The notes under the pieces are model-generated. The model worked only from the letters and a program-made list of their open reading frames with translations. It made no database searches and was not told the origin of the DNA. A stretch of DNA of 7,946 nucleotides from Fimbriimonadaceae bacterium (lineage in GTDB: Bacteria; Armatimonadota; Fimbriimonadia; Fimbriimonadales; Fimbriimonadaceae): the NCBI GenBank assembly GCA_020849075.1, contig JADLGZ010000200.1, positions 1 through 7,946 on the forward strand, in the 5' to 3' direction. Shown in pieces: positions 1-6,325 of this stretch (position 1 is its first letter; each line of letters opens with the position of its first letter). The position numbers and the translations under genes were made by a program.

Positions 1-1
1 G

Positions 2-224
2 CTTCAGGGATTGTGTGATCGTGCTAACTGGATAGGCCCCGTAATCGAAGGAGATCACACATTCCCTGCCACACGTTCGTTGGCTTACAGGAGACGACTG
101 ACGTGGTTACAACTTTCACGGCTATCGAGTCGCGACGTAAGTACAAACTCACCGATGCTCGAAGGGCGACCCGCTAGCCATGGCACCCACTCCTATTCAC
201 CCGGGCCACCCATGGTGGGCTCCC
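2..224 (+). repeat. Interspersed hairpin-headed repeat, copy 1 (full length)
   Basis: The copy opens with a long hairpin. Arm 5-20 pairs with arm 53-68 at 15 of 16 positions (only T11/T62 fails), around a 32-nt loop. The body follows (about 76-190) and it ends in gtgggctccc (215-224). Two other parts of the window share it. Positions 55-72 match the reverse complement of 1562-1579 exactly (18 bp), and 2-13 match the reverse complement of 1622-1633 exactly (12 bp). Positions 113-127 match 1788-1802 (15 bp), and 166-190 match 1840-1864 exactly (25 bp). No transposase is visible and no reading frame is kept across copies: one frame has a stop at 138-140 and another at 175-177. This looks like a non-coding, non-autonomous element or a recombination-derived repeat. 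The family is not recognised. Confidence 0.75.
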
Positions 225-255
225 TGGTTACTGTCATGGAGATAAGCCTTACTTT

Positions 256-576
256 GTGCCGGACGCGAACCCTTGGAAATTCGAATACGCAAATTGGTGC
301 GGACAAAAGAGGCCGTACGGCAAGTCTTGTAGCACAGTTGATAAACTTGATGAATGTTGCATGTCGCATGATTTCGATTTAGGGGACGATTGGTTTGGTG
401 GTTGGTCACACTGTGCACATTGCCGGTTAGCTGCATGTGCTAGAGGTGTGGATTGCTCGAAGAGTCCAACAATGTCGTCGTGCCTTATTGCTAAAGTGCT
501 TATTGAGCAAGCCTTTGCTCGTCTGTGTAAAATCGAAACACTGTTCGAAGATTGGTGCAAGTATGTATATCCTTAA
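256..576 (+). CDS. Phospholipase A2-like toxin domain (orphan RHS-type C-terminal tip)
   Basis: This 106-residue product (from GTG 256) has the secreted phospholipase A2 signature DxCCxxHD: D32, C34, C35, H38 and D39. In that family the His-Asp pair activates water and binds calcium for hydrolysis of the sn-2 acyl chain. Upstream, the WCGQ segment with C15 and G16 sits where the calcium loop lies. The cysteine that normally follows (HDxC) is replaced by D41. There are 11 cysteines, pointing to action outside the cytoplasm. No signal peptide is seen. The frame stays open upstream to 178, with the stop at 175-177 inside the repeat, so the N-terminus is uncertain and the domain may be a toxin tip cut from a larger protein. 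It overlaps a small membrane protein gene by 14 bp, the usual layout of a toxin and its immunity gene. AT-richer than the flanking genes, it fits acquired DNA. The PLA2 call rests on the motif; the toxin role is inferred. Confidence 0.6.
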   Translation: MPDANPWKFEYANWCGQKRPYGKSCSTVDKLDECCMSHDFDLGDDWFGGWSHCAHCRLAACARGVDCSKSPTMSSCLIAKVLIEQAFARLCKIETLFEDWCKYVYP

Positions 577-790
577 GGTAGCCTTACTTACTTTTGTTCT
601 GGCTCTTACTATTGAGCTGGCACTTCTCTATGTGGTTGCAGGAGCTCTTTCACTTAATGGGCCAGGCTTTGGGGGGCAACCGCCAACTTATATATGGACT
701 TCACCAACCCTCTACATACTTCCAGTATCTTTCACCGCATTCGCTTGTGCCGTGGTAATCATCAGGAAACGAAAGCGGGACCACCTTTGA
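563..790 (+). CDS. Small two-helix membrane protein, candidate immunity protein
   Basis: The product has 75 residues from ATG 563. Two hydrophobic segments are visible, about residues 4-27 and 47-68, joined by a Gly/Pro-rich loop (NGPGFGGQPP). The tail is strongly basic (RKRKRDHL), which by the positive-inside rule places the C-terminus in the cytoplasm. The frame is open further upstream (a start at 437 is possible), but that part is only the shadow of the toxin frame. ATG 563 gives a clean membrane protein whose start lies inside the end of the PLA2-like gene, suggesting translational coupling. No family is recognised. Immunity to a membrane-attacking phospholipase is an inference from order, overlap and predicted location; it could also be an unrelated small membrane protein. 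Confidence 0.5.
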   Translation: MYILKVALLTFVLALTIELALLYVVAGALSLNGPGFGGQPPTYIWTSPTLYILPVSFTAFACAVVIIRKRKRDHL

Positions 791-889
791 ATTGAGTTGA
801 ATGGCGTCTTTATCACCGATAGCCACCAGGATGGGCTTCGTGGAAAGTGAATGAGGCGGGAGTGGCGTCGACTTCGAGGCCGCAGTTGA

Positions 890-1516
890 TTTCGTTCCAA
901 ATCAGCTTGCACGACGTCAGTGATATTTTGGACAGATTGGGTGCAAGATAGAGTGATGGTCACGGTTCAAAGACCAGGTGGAGCTGAGGTAGGCAGAGCG
1001 GTTCGCCGTTCCACTTACACCTATGACCCAGCCGACCGGCTGACCGCCGATACGACCACCGGCCCAAATGCGCACACTTTTGCTTACTCCTACGATTCTC
1101 GCGGCAATATCCTAACGAACAACGAGACAGGCACGACCATCACGCACACCTATGATGCGGCAAGTCGGCTCACGACAAGCATCGAAGGAAGCGACATCAC
1201 GACCTACACGTTCGACGTGAACGGGAACATGACGGGGGCAGAAAAGGGCGCGGACTATGCCGCCATGTCGTACTCGCCGGAGAACCAGATGTCGTACTGG
1301 GAGGATGTCAGTGACCAACTCTACTACTCATATGATCCCTTTGCTCGCCTCAAGCTAAGCGTTCTCTTCGCTGGGCTGACCCACATCTTCATCTGGGATG
1401 ATGACCTCATCATTCGCCAAGACGACACCTCGATACTGAGGCGTAGCTTCACTCAGCTTGGTGGGCAGATCGTAGGAGAAGTGACGGGTCTTCCCGGTTC
1501 GGCGGTGACCCGGTGA
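890..1516 (+). pseudogene. RHS/YD-repeat core fragment, truncated at both ends
   Basis: From about 1010 the frame encodes successive YD-type repeats: TYTYDPADRLT, AYSYDSRGNILT, THTYDAASRLT, TYTFDVNGNMTG and YYSYDPFARLKL. In intact RHS proteins such repeats build the shell that encloses a C-terminal toxin. Only about 170 residues remain, whereas full RHS proteins exceed 1000. There is no signal peptide and no plausible start: GTG 920 and ATG 956 exist, but the frame is merely open from 890. The conserved end of the core (DPxGRF-type motif) and any toxin tip are absent. The frame stops at 1514-1516, only 2 bp before the inverted repeat copy, so the repeat seems to mark the break. It lies about 100 bp after the candidate immunity gene, the usual place for orphan RHS fragments. 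Probably a remnant or recombination donor, not an expressed protein. Confidence 0.7.
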
Positions 1517-1518
1517 CC

Positions 1519-1634
1519 GGGAGCCCACTTGCGTGGCCGGGGTGAAAAAGTCTCTCCATGCGTGGCAGGGAATGTGTGACGTCCATCGCTCATCTCCATT
1601 CATCATAACACGAACGTCACCCAATCCCTGAAGA
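1519..1634 (-). repeat. Interspersed hairpin-headed repeat, copy 2 (inverted, internally shortened)
   Basis: Read on the minus strand, this copy has the same order as copy 1: hairpin first, then a short body, then ttcaccccggccac and finally gtgggctccc-like sequence (reverse of 1519-1528). The central 100 or so bases of copy 1 are missing. The hairpin arms are 1566-1582 and 1614-1630, pairing at 15 of 17 positions. Stem bases next to the loop differ from copy 1 (GACGT/ACGTC here, GATC/GATC there), yet pairing is kept. It begins 2 bp after the stop of the RHS fragment. Confidence 0.7.
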
Positions 1635-1749
1635 TGTAGTCACCCTGACCTAAAACTCACCCGTTAACCAGCGCCTAGATGAGGGCAATGATAAGTCGGG
1701 CGCCAACTCTGCGACTGCGTAGGAATGTGCTCGAAACGTTGCTAAGATG

Positions 1750-1895
1750 TCCACATTTCTGCCCGTTGGCTTACGACGTGATTACAGCTTTCACGGCTAT
1801 CGGGTCGCGACCTGGTTACAACCTGGTGAGAACTGAACGGCGACCCGCTAGCCATGGCACCCACACCAATTCACCCGGACCATCCATAAGTGGGC
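1750..1895 (+). repeat. Interspersed repeat, copy 3 (direct, hairpin region diverged)
   Basis: The body and 3' end of copy 1 reappear in the same orientation. The cgttggcttac block is followed by a 15-bp identity (1788-1802), a 25-bp identity (1840-1864) and the attcacccgg...gtgggct end. Copy 1 carries about 12 extra bases after ttggcttac. The hairpin head is not clearly conserved. However, cacatttctgccc (1752-1764) resembles the 3' arm, and gagggcaatg (1681-1690) could be a diverged 5' arm, which would make this copy about as long as copy 1. The repeat ends about 70 bp before the likely start of the truncated carB gene. The 48 bp or so between copies 2 and 3 show nothing recognisable. Confidence 0.65.
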
Positions 1896-1904
1896 TTCTT
1901 TGAA

Positions 1905-1926
1905 CTCCCCTTGCGAGCGAGGGGGG
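1905..1926 (+). other. GC-rich hairpin in front of the carB fragment
   Basis: Positions 1905-1913 pair with 1918-1926 (9 bp, two of them G-T wobbles) around the 4-nt loop CGAG. The following sequence, aactcttgtt, is only weakly T-rich. It could be a weak terminator closing the accessory region, or a leader structure for the downstream gene. The purine run ggggggaa (1921-1928) could also act as a ribosome binding site for the in-frame TTG at 1932. No anti-terminator pairing was found by eye. Confidence 0.35.
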
Positions 1927-1967
1927 AACTCTTGTTAAATCCCCTCAACTGGTACCCTACTGCCTTA

Positions 1968-3581
1968 GTGAATCGAACCGTTCTGGTGCTTGGGTCTGGG
2001 CCTATTCGAATCGGCCAGGGAATTGAGTTTGATTACTCCTGCGTTCACTGCGTTTGGGCCCTGCGCGAAATGGGCTACCGGCCGATCATCGTCAACAATA
2101 ACCCCGAGACGGTGAGCACTGACTTTGATACCGGCGACGGGCTTTACTTCGAGCCGGTGACTCTGGTGGATATCCAGCGCATCCTGAAGCACGAGAATCC
2201 GATCGGCGTCGTGACTCAGTTCGGCGGGCAAACGGCGATCAATCTTGCCGAGCCCCTTGCTCGGCGTGGCGTCAACATCTTGGGCACCAGCGCCGAGGCG
2301 ATCAGGAAAGCCGAAGACCGAGAGGAGTTTGATAAACTCTTGATTGATCTTGGCATTAACAAACCCCAAGGCAGAGCCGTGAGGAGCCTTGATGCGGCCA
2401 TGGAGGTTGCAAGAGAAGTCGGCTATCCGGTCCTTGTTCGCCCCAGCTTTGTCCTCGGTGGGCGAGCGATGGAGATTGTATATGATGACGATCAATTAGG
2501 CCGCTACTACGCATTTGCCGAAGATGCCAACCCCGGTCAACCCGTTCTCGTTGATAAGTACGTCATTGGCATGGAGGCTGAAGTGGACGTGATCAGCGAT
2601 GGCACCGATACGCTGGTGCCGGGAATCATGCAACACATCGAACGAGCGGGGGTTCATTCGGGAGACTCAATGGCGGTCTATCCCCCGGTCAGCATGCGTC
2701 GCGAAACGGAATGGCGTTTGGTCGAGATCGCATGTGAGATTGCCAAAGCCCTTGGCGTGAAGGGACTGATGAATATCCAGTTCGTGGTAGACGAAAACGG
2801 GGAAGTTTTCGTCATCGAGGTCAACCCTCGGGCCAGTCGCACGGTGCCCTTTCTGAGCAAGGTCACTGGCATCCCAATGGTGAGGCTTGCTACTCGTTGT
2901 ATGATGGGTGAGACTCTGGCCTCGCTGGGTTACGGCTCCGGGCTTTGGTGCCGATCAGGAAAGGAGGGGTTTGCCGCCACGGCTGCGCAGTACCTCGGTG
3001 ATGGCTTCAAGCAGCACCACCTTTTCGCCGTCAAGGCACCTGTATTCAGTTTCCAAAAGCTCTCAAAGGTTGAACCCAGCCTCGGGCCAGAAATGAAGTC
3101 CACCGGCGAGGTTTTGGGCATTGACCACCGATACGAGGCCGCTCTCTACAAGGCGATGATCGCCAGTGGAATCCAATTCAAGGAGCAGAAGAAGGTCGCC
3201 TTGACCCTAAGCGCCGCCGATAAGGAGCACGCCAAAGCCATCGCGACCAAACTCGTGGGGGCGGGCTACGACCTAGTCTGCACGCAGGGAACTCATGACG
3301 AATTGGCAAGACATGGCATTCAGAGTCAAGCCGTTCGCAAGCTCCAGGAAGGCTCGCCGAATCTACTTGACCTTCTTCTGGCCGGAGAGATCGGCCTCAT
3401 GATCAACACCCCGGGGTCACGGCTGGAGAGCACGGTAGAAGCGCAGCGCATCCGCCGTGGCTGCATAGAAACCGGTGTTGCCTGCATCACCAGCATTGAC
3501 ACGGCGCTCGCCCTATGCGACGCTCTGGATCTCTTCGAGAACCCCGCTCTGGCGAGTTGCCAACCCTTTACCGCTTACTAG
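1968..3581 (+). CDS. carB: Carbamoyl-phosphate synthase large subunit, C-terminal half only
   Basis: The product corresponds to the second half of CarB, which makes carbamoyl phosphate for pyrimidine and arginine synthesis. This half phosphorylates carbamate with a second ATP. From GTG 1968 it has 537 residues against about 1070 for whole CarB. GSGPIRIGQGIEFDY opens the unit (about 8-22). NNNPETVSTDFDT, FGGQTAINLA, VRPSFVLGGRAMEIVYD, EHIERAGVHSGDS-like sequence and the metal/ATP motif EVNPRASRTVPF (about 283) follow in order. The MGS-like allosteric domain spans about 405-530 (GTHDELARHGI, INTPGS). The glutaminase-facing first half (CPSase domain 1) is absent; upstream is repeat DNA. GTG 1968 is chosen because it sits right at the domain boundary; in-frame TTG 1932 and GTG 1890 are alternatives, but their extra residues are not CarB-like. 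An extra stretch of about 17-20 residues (GLWCRSGKEGFAATAAQYL region) precedes KAPVFSF. Motifs are intact, so it may function as a split CarB, or be a truncated copy. Confidence 0.88.
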   Translation: MNRTVLVLGSGPIRIGQGIEFDYSCVHCVWALREMGYRPIIVNNNPETVSTDFDTGDGLYFEPVTLVDIQRILKHENPIGVVTQFGGQTAINLAEPLARRGVNILGTSAEAIRKAEDREEFDKLLIDLGINKPQGRAVRSLDAAMEVAREVGYPVLVRPSFVLGGRAMEIVYDDDQLGRYYAFAEDANPGQPVLVDKYVIGMEAEVDVISDGTDTLVPGIMQHIERAGVHSGDSMAVYPPVSMRRETEWRLVEIACEIAKALGVKGLMNIQFVVDENGEVFVIEVNPRASRTVPFLSKVTGIPMVRLATRCMMGETLASLGYGSGLWCRSGKEGFAATAAQYLGDGFKQHHLFAVKAPVFSFQKLSKVEPSLGPEMKSTGEVLGIDHRYEAALYKAMIASGIQFKEQKKVALTLSAADKEHAKAIATKLVGAGYDLVCTQGTHDELARHGIQSQAVRKLQEGSPNLLDLLLAGEIGLMINTPGSRLESTVEAQRIRRGCIETGVACITSIDTALALCDALDLFENPALASCQPFTAY

Positions 3582-5737
3582 GGTTTCTGCCCAGGGGGTG
3601 TGGACGGCTGCCCTTCGGCTGGATCGGAGACGTCTTCCGTCATCCTGCGGAAAGCCTCTTCGGCTTTACGAACCGCATCAAGGAAAGGCTGGGGAAGGCG
3701 ATTGAACGGCATCCCCGCTGGGTCACCCGTCATCTGAACTCCACTGATGATTGCCCGGCCCCCATATGGGGCGGCCATGATAAACTTGAGGTCTAGGCGT
3801 GTGCGATCGCCAACCCGAAACTGGTCAAACTTAGGCATCATGGAGCTCCACTCGCCCGCATCAGGGGAGTTTCTCATTTGGCGCATCATCGCCAAAGAGT
3901 CGGCCGACATATTGCCCATGAAAAAGCTGAAGTCATTACCCATCGGGCGGACAACATAGTCCCGGTGAACCGTGGCAAGTACGACCGCTTCCGCGTTGGA
4001 TTGGGGCGGGAAGTCCGTGACATCTTCAAAGGGGGGGCGATCCGGCTGTTCTTGCGTATCGCGACCAGTCCACCGCATGAACCAGCTCTGCAATTCGGGA
4101 TTGTCACCGGTTGTGGTCGTAATCTCCTTGATGGATCGCTCTAGGTGATACCTTGCATCGGGCGAAAGCCGAGCCACCGATACAGGGCGGCCCGCCAAAA
4201 GTTCAGCGCGGTCGGGCGGATTCAAAGTCGCAAAGAATCGGTAAGCGTCCGGTAGCTCCCCACCCCCTTCAAACATGCTGCCCATAAGGGATGGCAGGGC
4301 AAGGCTCGAATACAATTGCCATAAGGTCGGGCTGAACTCGGGATACGTAAGCCAGAACTGCCCCCTAGCTAGGATGGAGACATCGCCATCGGCCGCTTCC
4401 AGGTCAATCAAGGATTGTAGGGCCTCACGGTCCAAGCGGCAAGCCTCGCTAATGGATGGGTATCTCGCTTTCAGAAGAATCCATCCGTCGTGCGAGTCAA
4501 AGTCCAATGTAGGCAAACTCTCCAGCTGTTCCATCGCCGACCCCAGAGTGAGAGTCTGGTTGGTAAGCACCGATTCCTCTAGCGCAAAGGCATCGTCGGG
4601 CACGATTGCCACTAGGTTTGCCTTCTGATCATCCGCCAAGGCGAGGAGAGCCGAGGTTGTCGTCAAGGACAATGGCTCGTTCTTAGCCGGAGTTTGGAAA
4701 AAAGACAGCATCTCCTTCTGATCCACCATGGGCGGGGGAGACCCTTGGCTCACCGCGTTGATGAAGACCGAAAGGGTCTTGAACGCCTCCGGTGTTGGAA
4801 TGGCCGTTTCCGGATCATTCAGCTTAAACTGCGACGGGGTCGGCTTTGGTGGATTCTTAGCGTCGCCGCCTTCAATCGGCATCTTTGACCATAGGAGGCT
4901 CGCCCCGCTTTGTTGGTGCATGAGCTTGATGTTGTCCTGGGTCAGGGCCTTGGTCACGATGTTCCATTCATAGGGACTTGTGCGCTCGATGATGAGCAGG
5001 AGTCTCTGAATGGGGCGAAAAGCGTCGGCAAACTCGAGCTTCAAACCCTCTGGAACGGTCTTGGAGAGTTTCGCCAGATCGTTGTTATAGGTGCGGAACG
5101 CAGTCTGGACGGAGGGGGCAAGGGGGCGTTGCCGAGAGGTGGGAGAACTGCTCCAAACAATCCGCTGTTGCAGGCCAATACTCGCGATCAGTGAGCCAGA
5201 AGCACTTTCGCGGACTGCCTTCCAAAGGGCTTCGTCCAGTACGGCCTTCTTTTGGTAGAACTCCATCGCTTGACGACGCTCTTTCTGGTCTTCGGGGTTT
5301 ACGGGCTGTTCTTCGGGAGCGGTCTCTTCGGGCATGGCTTCGCCTTCCCCTACCTTCTGCTCACGCGACTCGTTGTATTCCTTTAGCCAATCATCTAACC
5401 GTTGCGCCATTTTCTGCCGGTCTGACTCCTCTTGAGTCTTCCGGAGGGCCCCCGCGCGCTCGATGCGCCATCCGTCATCGGTTTGTCGAAACTCCGCTTG
5501 CATTGCCGCCGCGAGTTGCTGCAAGAGCGCCTCGCCGGTTACGCCCTTCACCTTGATTACGACGACTTCGCGCGAGAGGTCTGGCGATAATGTAATGCGG
5601 GTGCCCCATTGCTTCCCCAAGTCACGCAACACAGCCTCCGCATTGGCGGCTCGAGTCTCATAGGTAATGCTCTCCGGCAGATGACGAGCCGGGGCGGAGG
5701 TAAAGAGTGCAACCAGTAAGGGAAGGGCAATGCACAT
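3578..5737 (-). CDS. Secreted protein of unknown function with N-terminal STN-like domain
   Basis: The product has 719 residues. An N-terminal hydrophobic stretch (MCIALPLLVALFTSAPA) looks like a short signal peptide without a clear basic n-region. Residues about 24-95 (AEAVLRDLGKQWGTRITLSPDLS, then VVVIKVKGVTGEALLQQLAAAM) match the beta-alpha-beta pattern of the STN domain of secretins and TonB-dependent transducers. A charged, Glu/Pro-rich, probably flexible or coiled segment follows (about 100-170). The remaining 500 or so residues show no family I recognise, and no secretin channel or beta-barrel signature is seen. ATG 5737 is the first start after an in-frame TAA, and no ribosome binding site precedes it, so translation may be leaderless. 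The gene converges on carB: the two stop codons share a CTAG, leaving no room for a terminator between them. It is divergent from the nuclease gene. Likely a periplasmic or surface protein; the role is unknown. Confidence 0.8.
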   Translation of the reverse strand: MCIALPLLVALFTSAPARHLPESITYETRAANAEAVLRDLGKQWGTRITLSPDLSREVVVIKVKGVTGEALLQQLAAAMQAEFRQTDDGWRIERAGALRKTQEESDRQKMAQRLDDWLKEYNESREQKVGEGEAMPEETAPEEQPVNPEDQKERRQAMEFYQKKAVLDEALWKAVRESASGSLIASIGLQQRIVWSSSPTSRQRPLAPSVQTAFRTYNNDLAKLSKTVPEGLKLEFADAFRPIQRLLLIIERTSPYEWNIVTKALTQDNIKLMHQQSGASLLWSKMPIEGGDAKNPPKPTPSQFKLNDPETAIPTPEAFKTLSVFINAVSQGSPPPMVDQKEMLSFFQTPAKNEPLSLTTTSALLALADDQKANLVAIVPDDAFALEESVLTNQTLTLGSAMEQLESLPTLDFDSHDGWILLKARYPSISEACRLDREALQSLIDLEAADGDVSILARGQFWLTYPEFSPTLWQLYSSLALPSLMGSMFEGGGELPDAYRFFATLNPPDRAELLAGRPVSVARLSPDARYHLERSIKEITTTTGDNPELQSWFMRWTGRDTQEQPDRPPFEDVTDFPPQSNAEAVVLATVHRDYVVRPMGNDFSFFMGNMSADSLAMMRQMRNSPDAGEWSSMMPKFDQFRVGDRTRLDLKFIMAAPYGGRAIISGVQMTGDPAGMPFNRLPQPFLDAVRKAEEAFRRMTEDVSDPAEGQPSTPPGQKP

Positions 5738-5797
5738 GTTATGACCATATTACGCCACAAGGTCATGATCAGTTACGAAAGCGGTATCTTTAGCAAC
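5738..5797. promoter_or_regulatory. Short divergent intergenic region, probable promoters
   Basis: This 60-bp gap must hold the promoters of both divergent genes. On the minus strand TAATAT (5752-5747) is a good -10 box; it would place transcription start only a few bases before ATG 5737, consistent with the missing ribosome binding site. On the plus strand TATCTT (5785-5790) is a weak -10 candidate. No convincing -35 boxes or operator palindromes were seen. These are by-eye matches only. Confidence 0.25.
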
Positions 5798-6295
5798 ATG
5801 ACCAATGAGCGCGAAGGAGATTCCGACGATTTCGAAAGTCCGCCGTCGTTCTTCCCGTACGAGCCCGGTGAAGAGCCAGCAACCGAAAGCGAGGATTTCG
5901 GGGAACCTGTCGAAGTCCAGGTAGAGGGCGTCTTTCTCGTTGATCGAAATGGCTCCGTTCAGCGCTTTGTTCTCTTGACCGATGGTGAGCGCAAGGTATC
6001 AATTACGATCGGTTCCTTTGAAGCGGGCTCGATAACTTTGCCCCTTGAAGGGGCTCAGCCCGACCGTCCGAATACTCATGACTTGATGAAGACCTTGCTC
6101 GAACGCTTGGATGTCAACTTGCATCGGGTAGTGATTGACGACATATGGAACGGGACCTACTATGCCAAGCTCCACCTCGAAACCGATGATGGGGACGTGG
6201 AAATAGATTCGCGCCCGAGCGACGCGATTGCCTTAGCCCTGCGATGGTCTGCCCCCATTTATGTAGCGGATGGGATATTAGAGCGGGGCGAGTAG
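5798..6295 (+). CDS. Bifunctional nuclease family protein (DUF151)
   Basis: The product has 165 residues from ATG 5798. The core begins at VEVQVEGVFLVDRNG and carries the family hallmarks: VLLTDGERKVSITIGSFEA, a THDLMKTLLERL helix, VVIDDIWNGTYYAKLHL, and the conserved end IDSRPSDAIALALRWSAPIYVADGIL. Members of this family (PF02577) have been described as having DNase and RNase activity; the cellular role is poorly known. An acidic N-terminal extension of about 37 residues, rich in Asp and Glu, precedes the core and is not typical. Two earlier in-frame ATGs exist (5741 and 5765), but they would put the start within a few bases of the divergent gene. 5798 leaves room for a promoter, though its ribosome binding site is weak. 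The next gene starts 30 bp downstream, so the two are probably co-transcribed. Confidence 0.88.
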   Translation: MTNEREGDSDDFESPPSFFPYEPGEEPATESEDFGEPVEVQVEGVFLVDRNGSVQRFVLLTDGERKVSITIGSFEAGSITLPLEGAQPDRPNTHDLMKTLLERLDVNLHRVVIDDIWNGTYYAKLHLETDDGDVEIDSRPSDAIALALRWSAPIYVADGILERGE

Positions 6296-6325
6296 CATCC
6301 GAACCTTTCCAGACGTCATAGAAGC

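Noticed and set aside
180..242. A short peptide beginning MAPTPIHPGHP, repeated as MAPTPIHPDHP in copy 3.
   Set aside because: The similarity follows from the exact 25-bp repeat block; lengths differ and no ribosome binding site is seen.
11..382. A 123-codon open frame with ATG-like start in the first repeat.
   Set aside because: It runs across the hairpin repeat and the toxin gene in another frame, with no domain-like sequence; a shadow.
810..930. On the minus strand an open stretch reads like protein (for example KLIWNEINCGLEVDATPASF).
   Set aside because: It is under 50 codons, has no start codon, ends in two stops and matches no family I know; most likely chance.
2..1634. Interpretation of copies 1 and 2 as terminal inverted repeats of an insertion sequence.
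   Set aside because: There is no transposase between them, no target-site duplication is seen, and a third direct copy exists; a dispersed repeat fits better.
1679..1903. A 74-codon open frame over repeat copy 3.
   Set aside because: The two repeat copies differ by indels that break any shared frame, so the conservation is at the DNA level.
1965..2495. A 176-codon minus-strand frame opposite carB.
   Set aside because: It is antisense to strongly conserved CarB motifs and has no recognisable domain.
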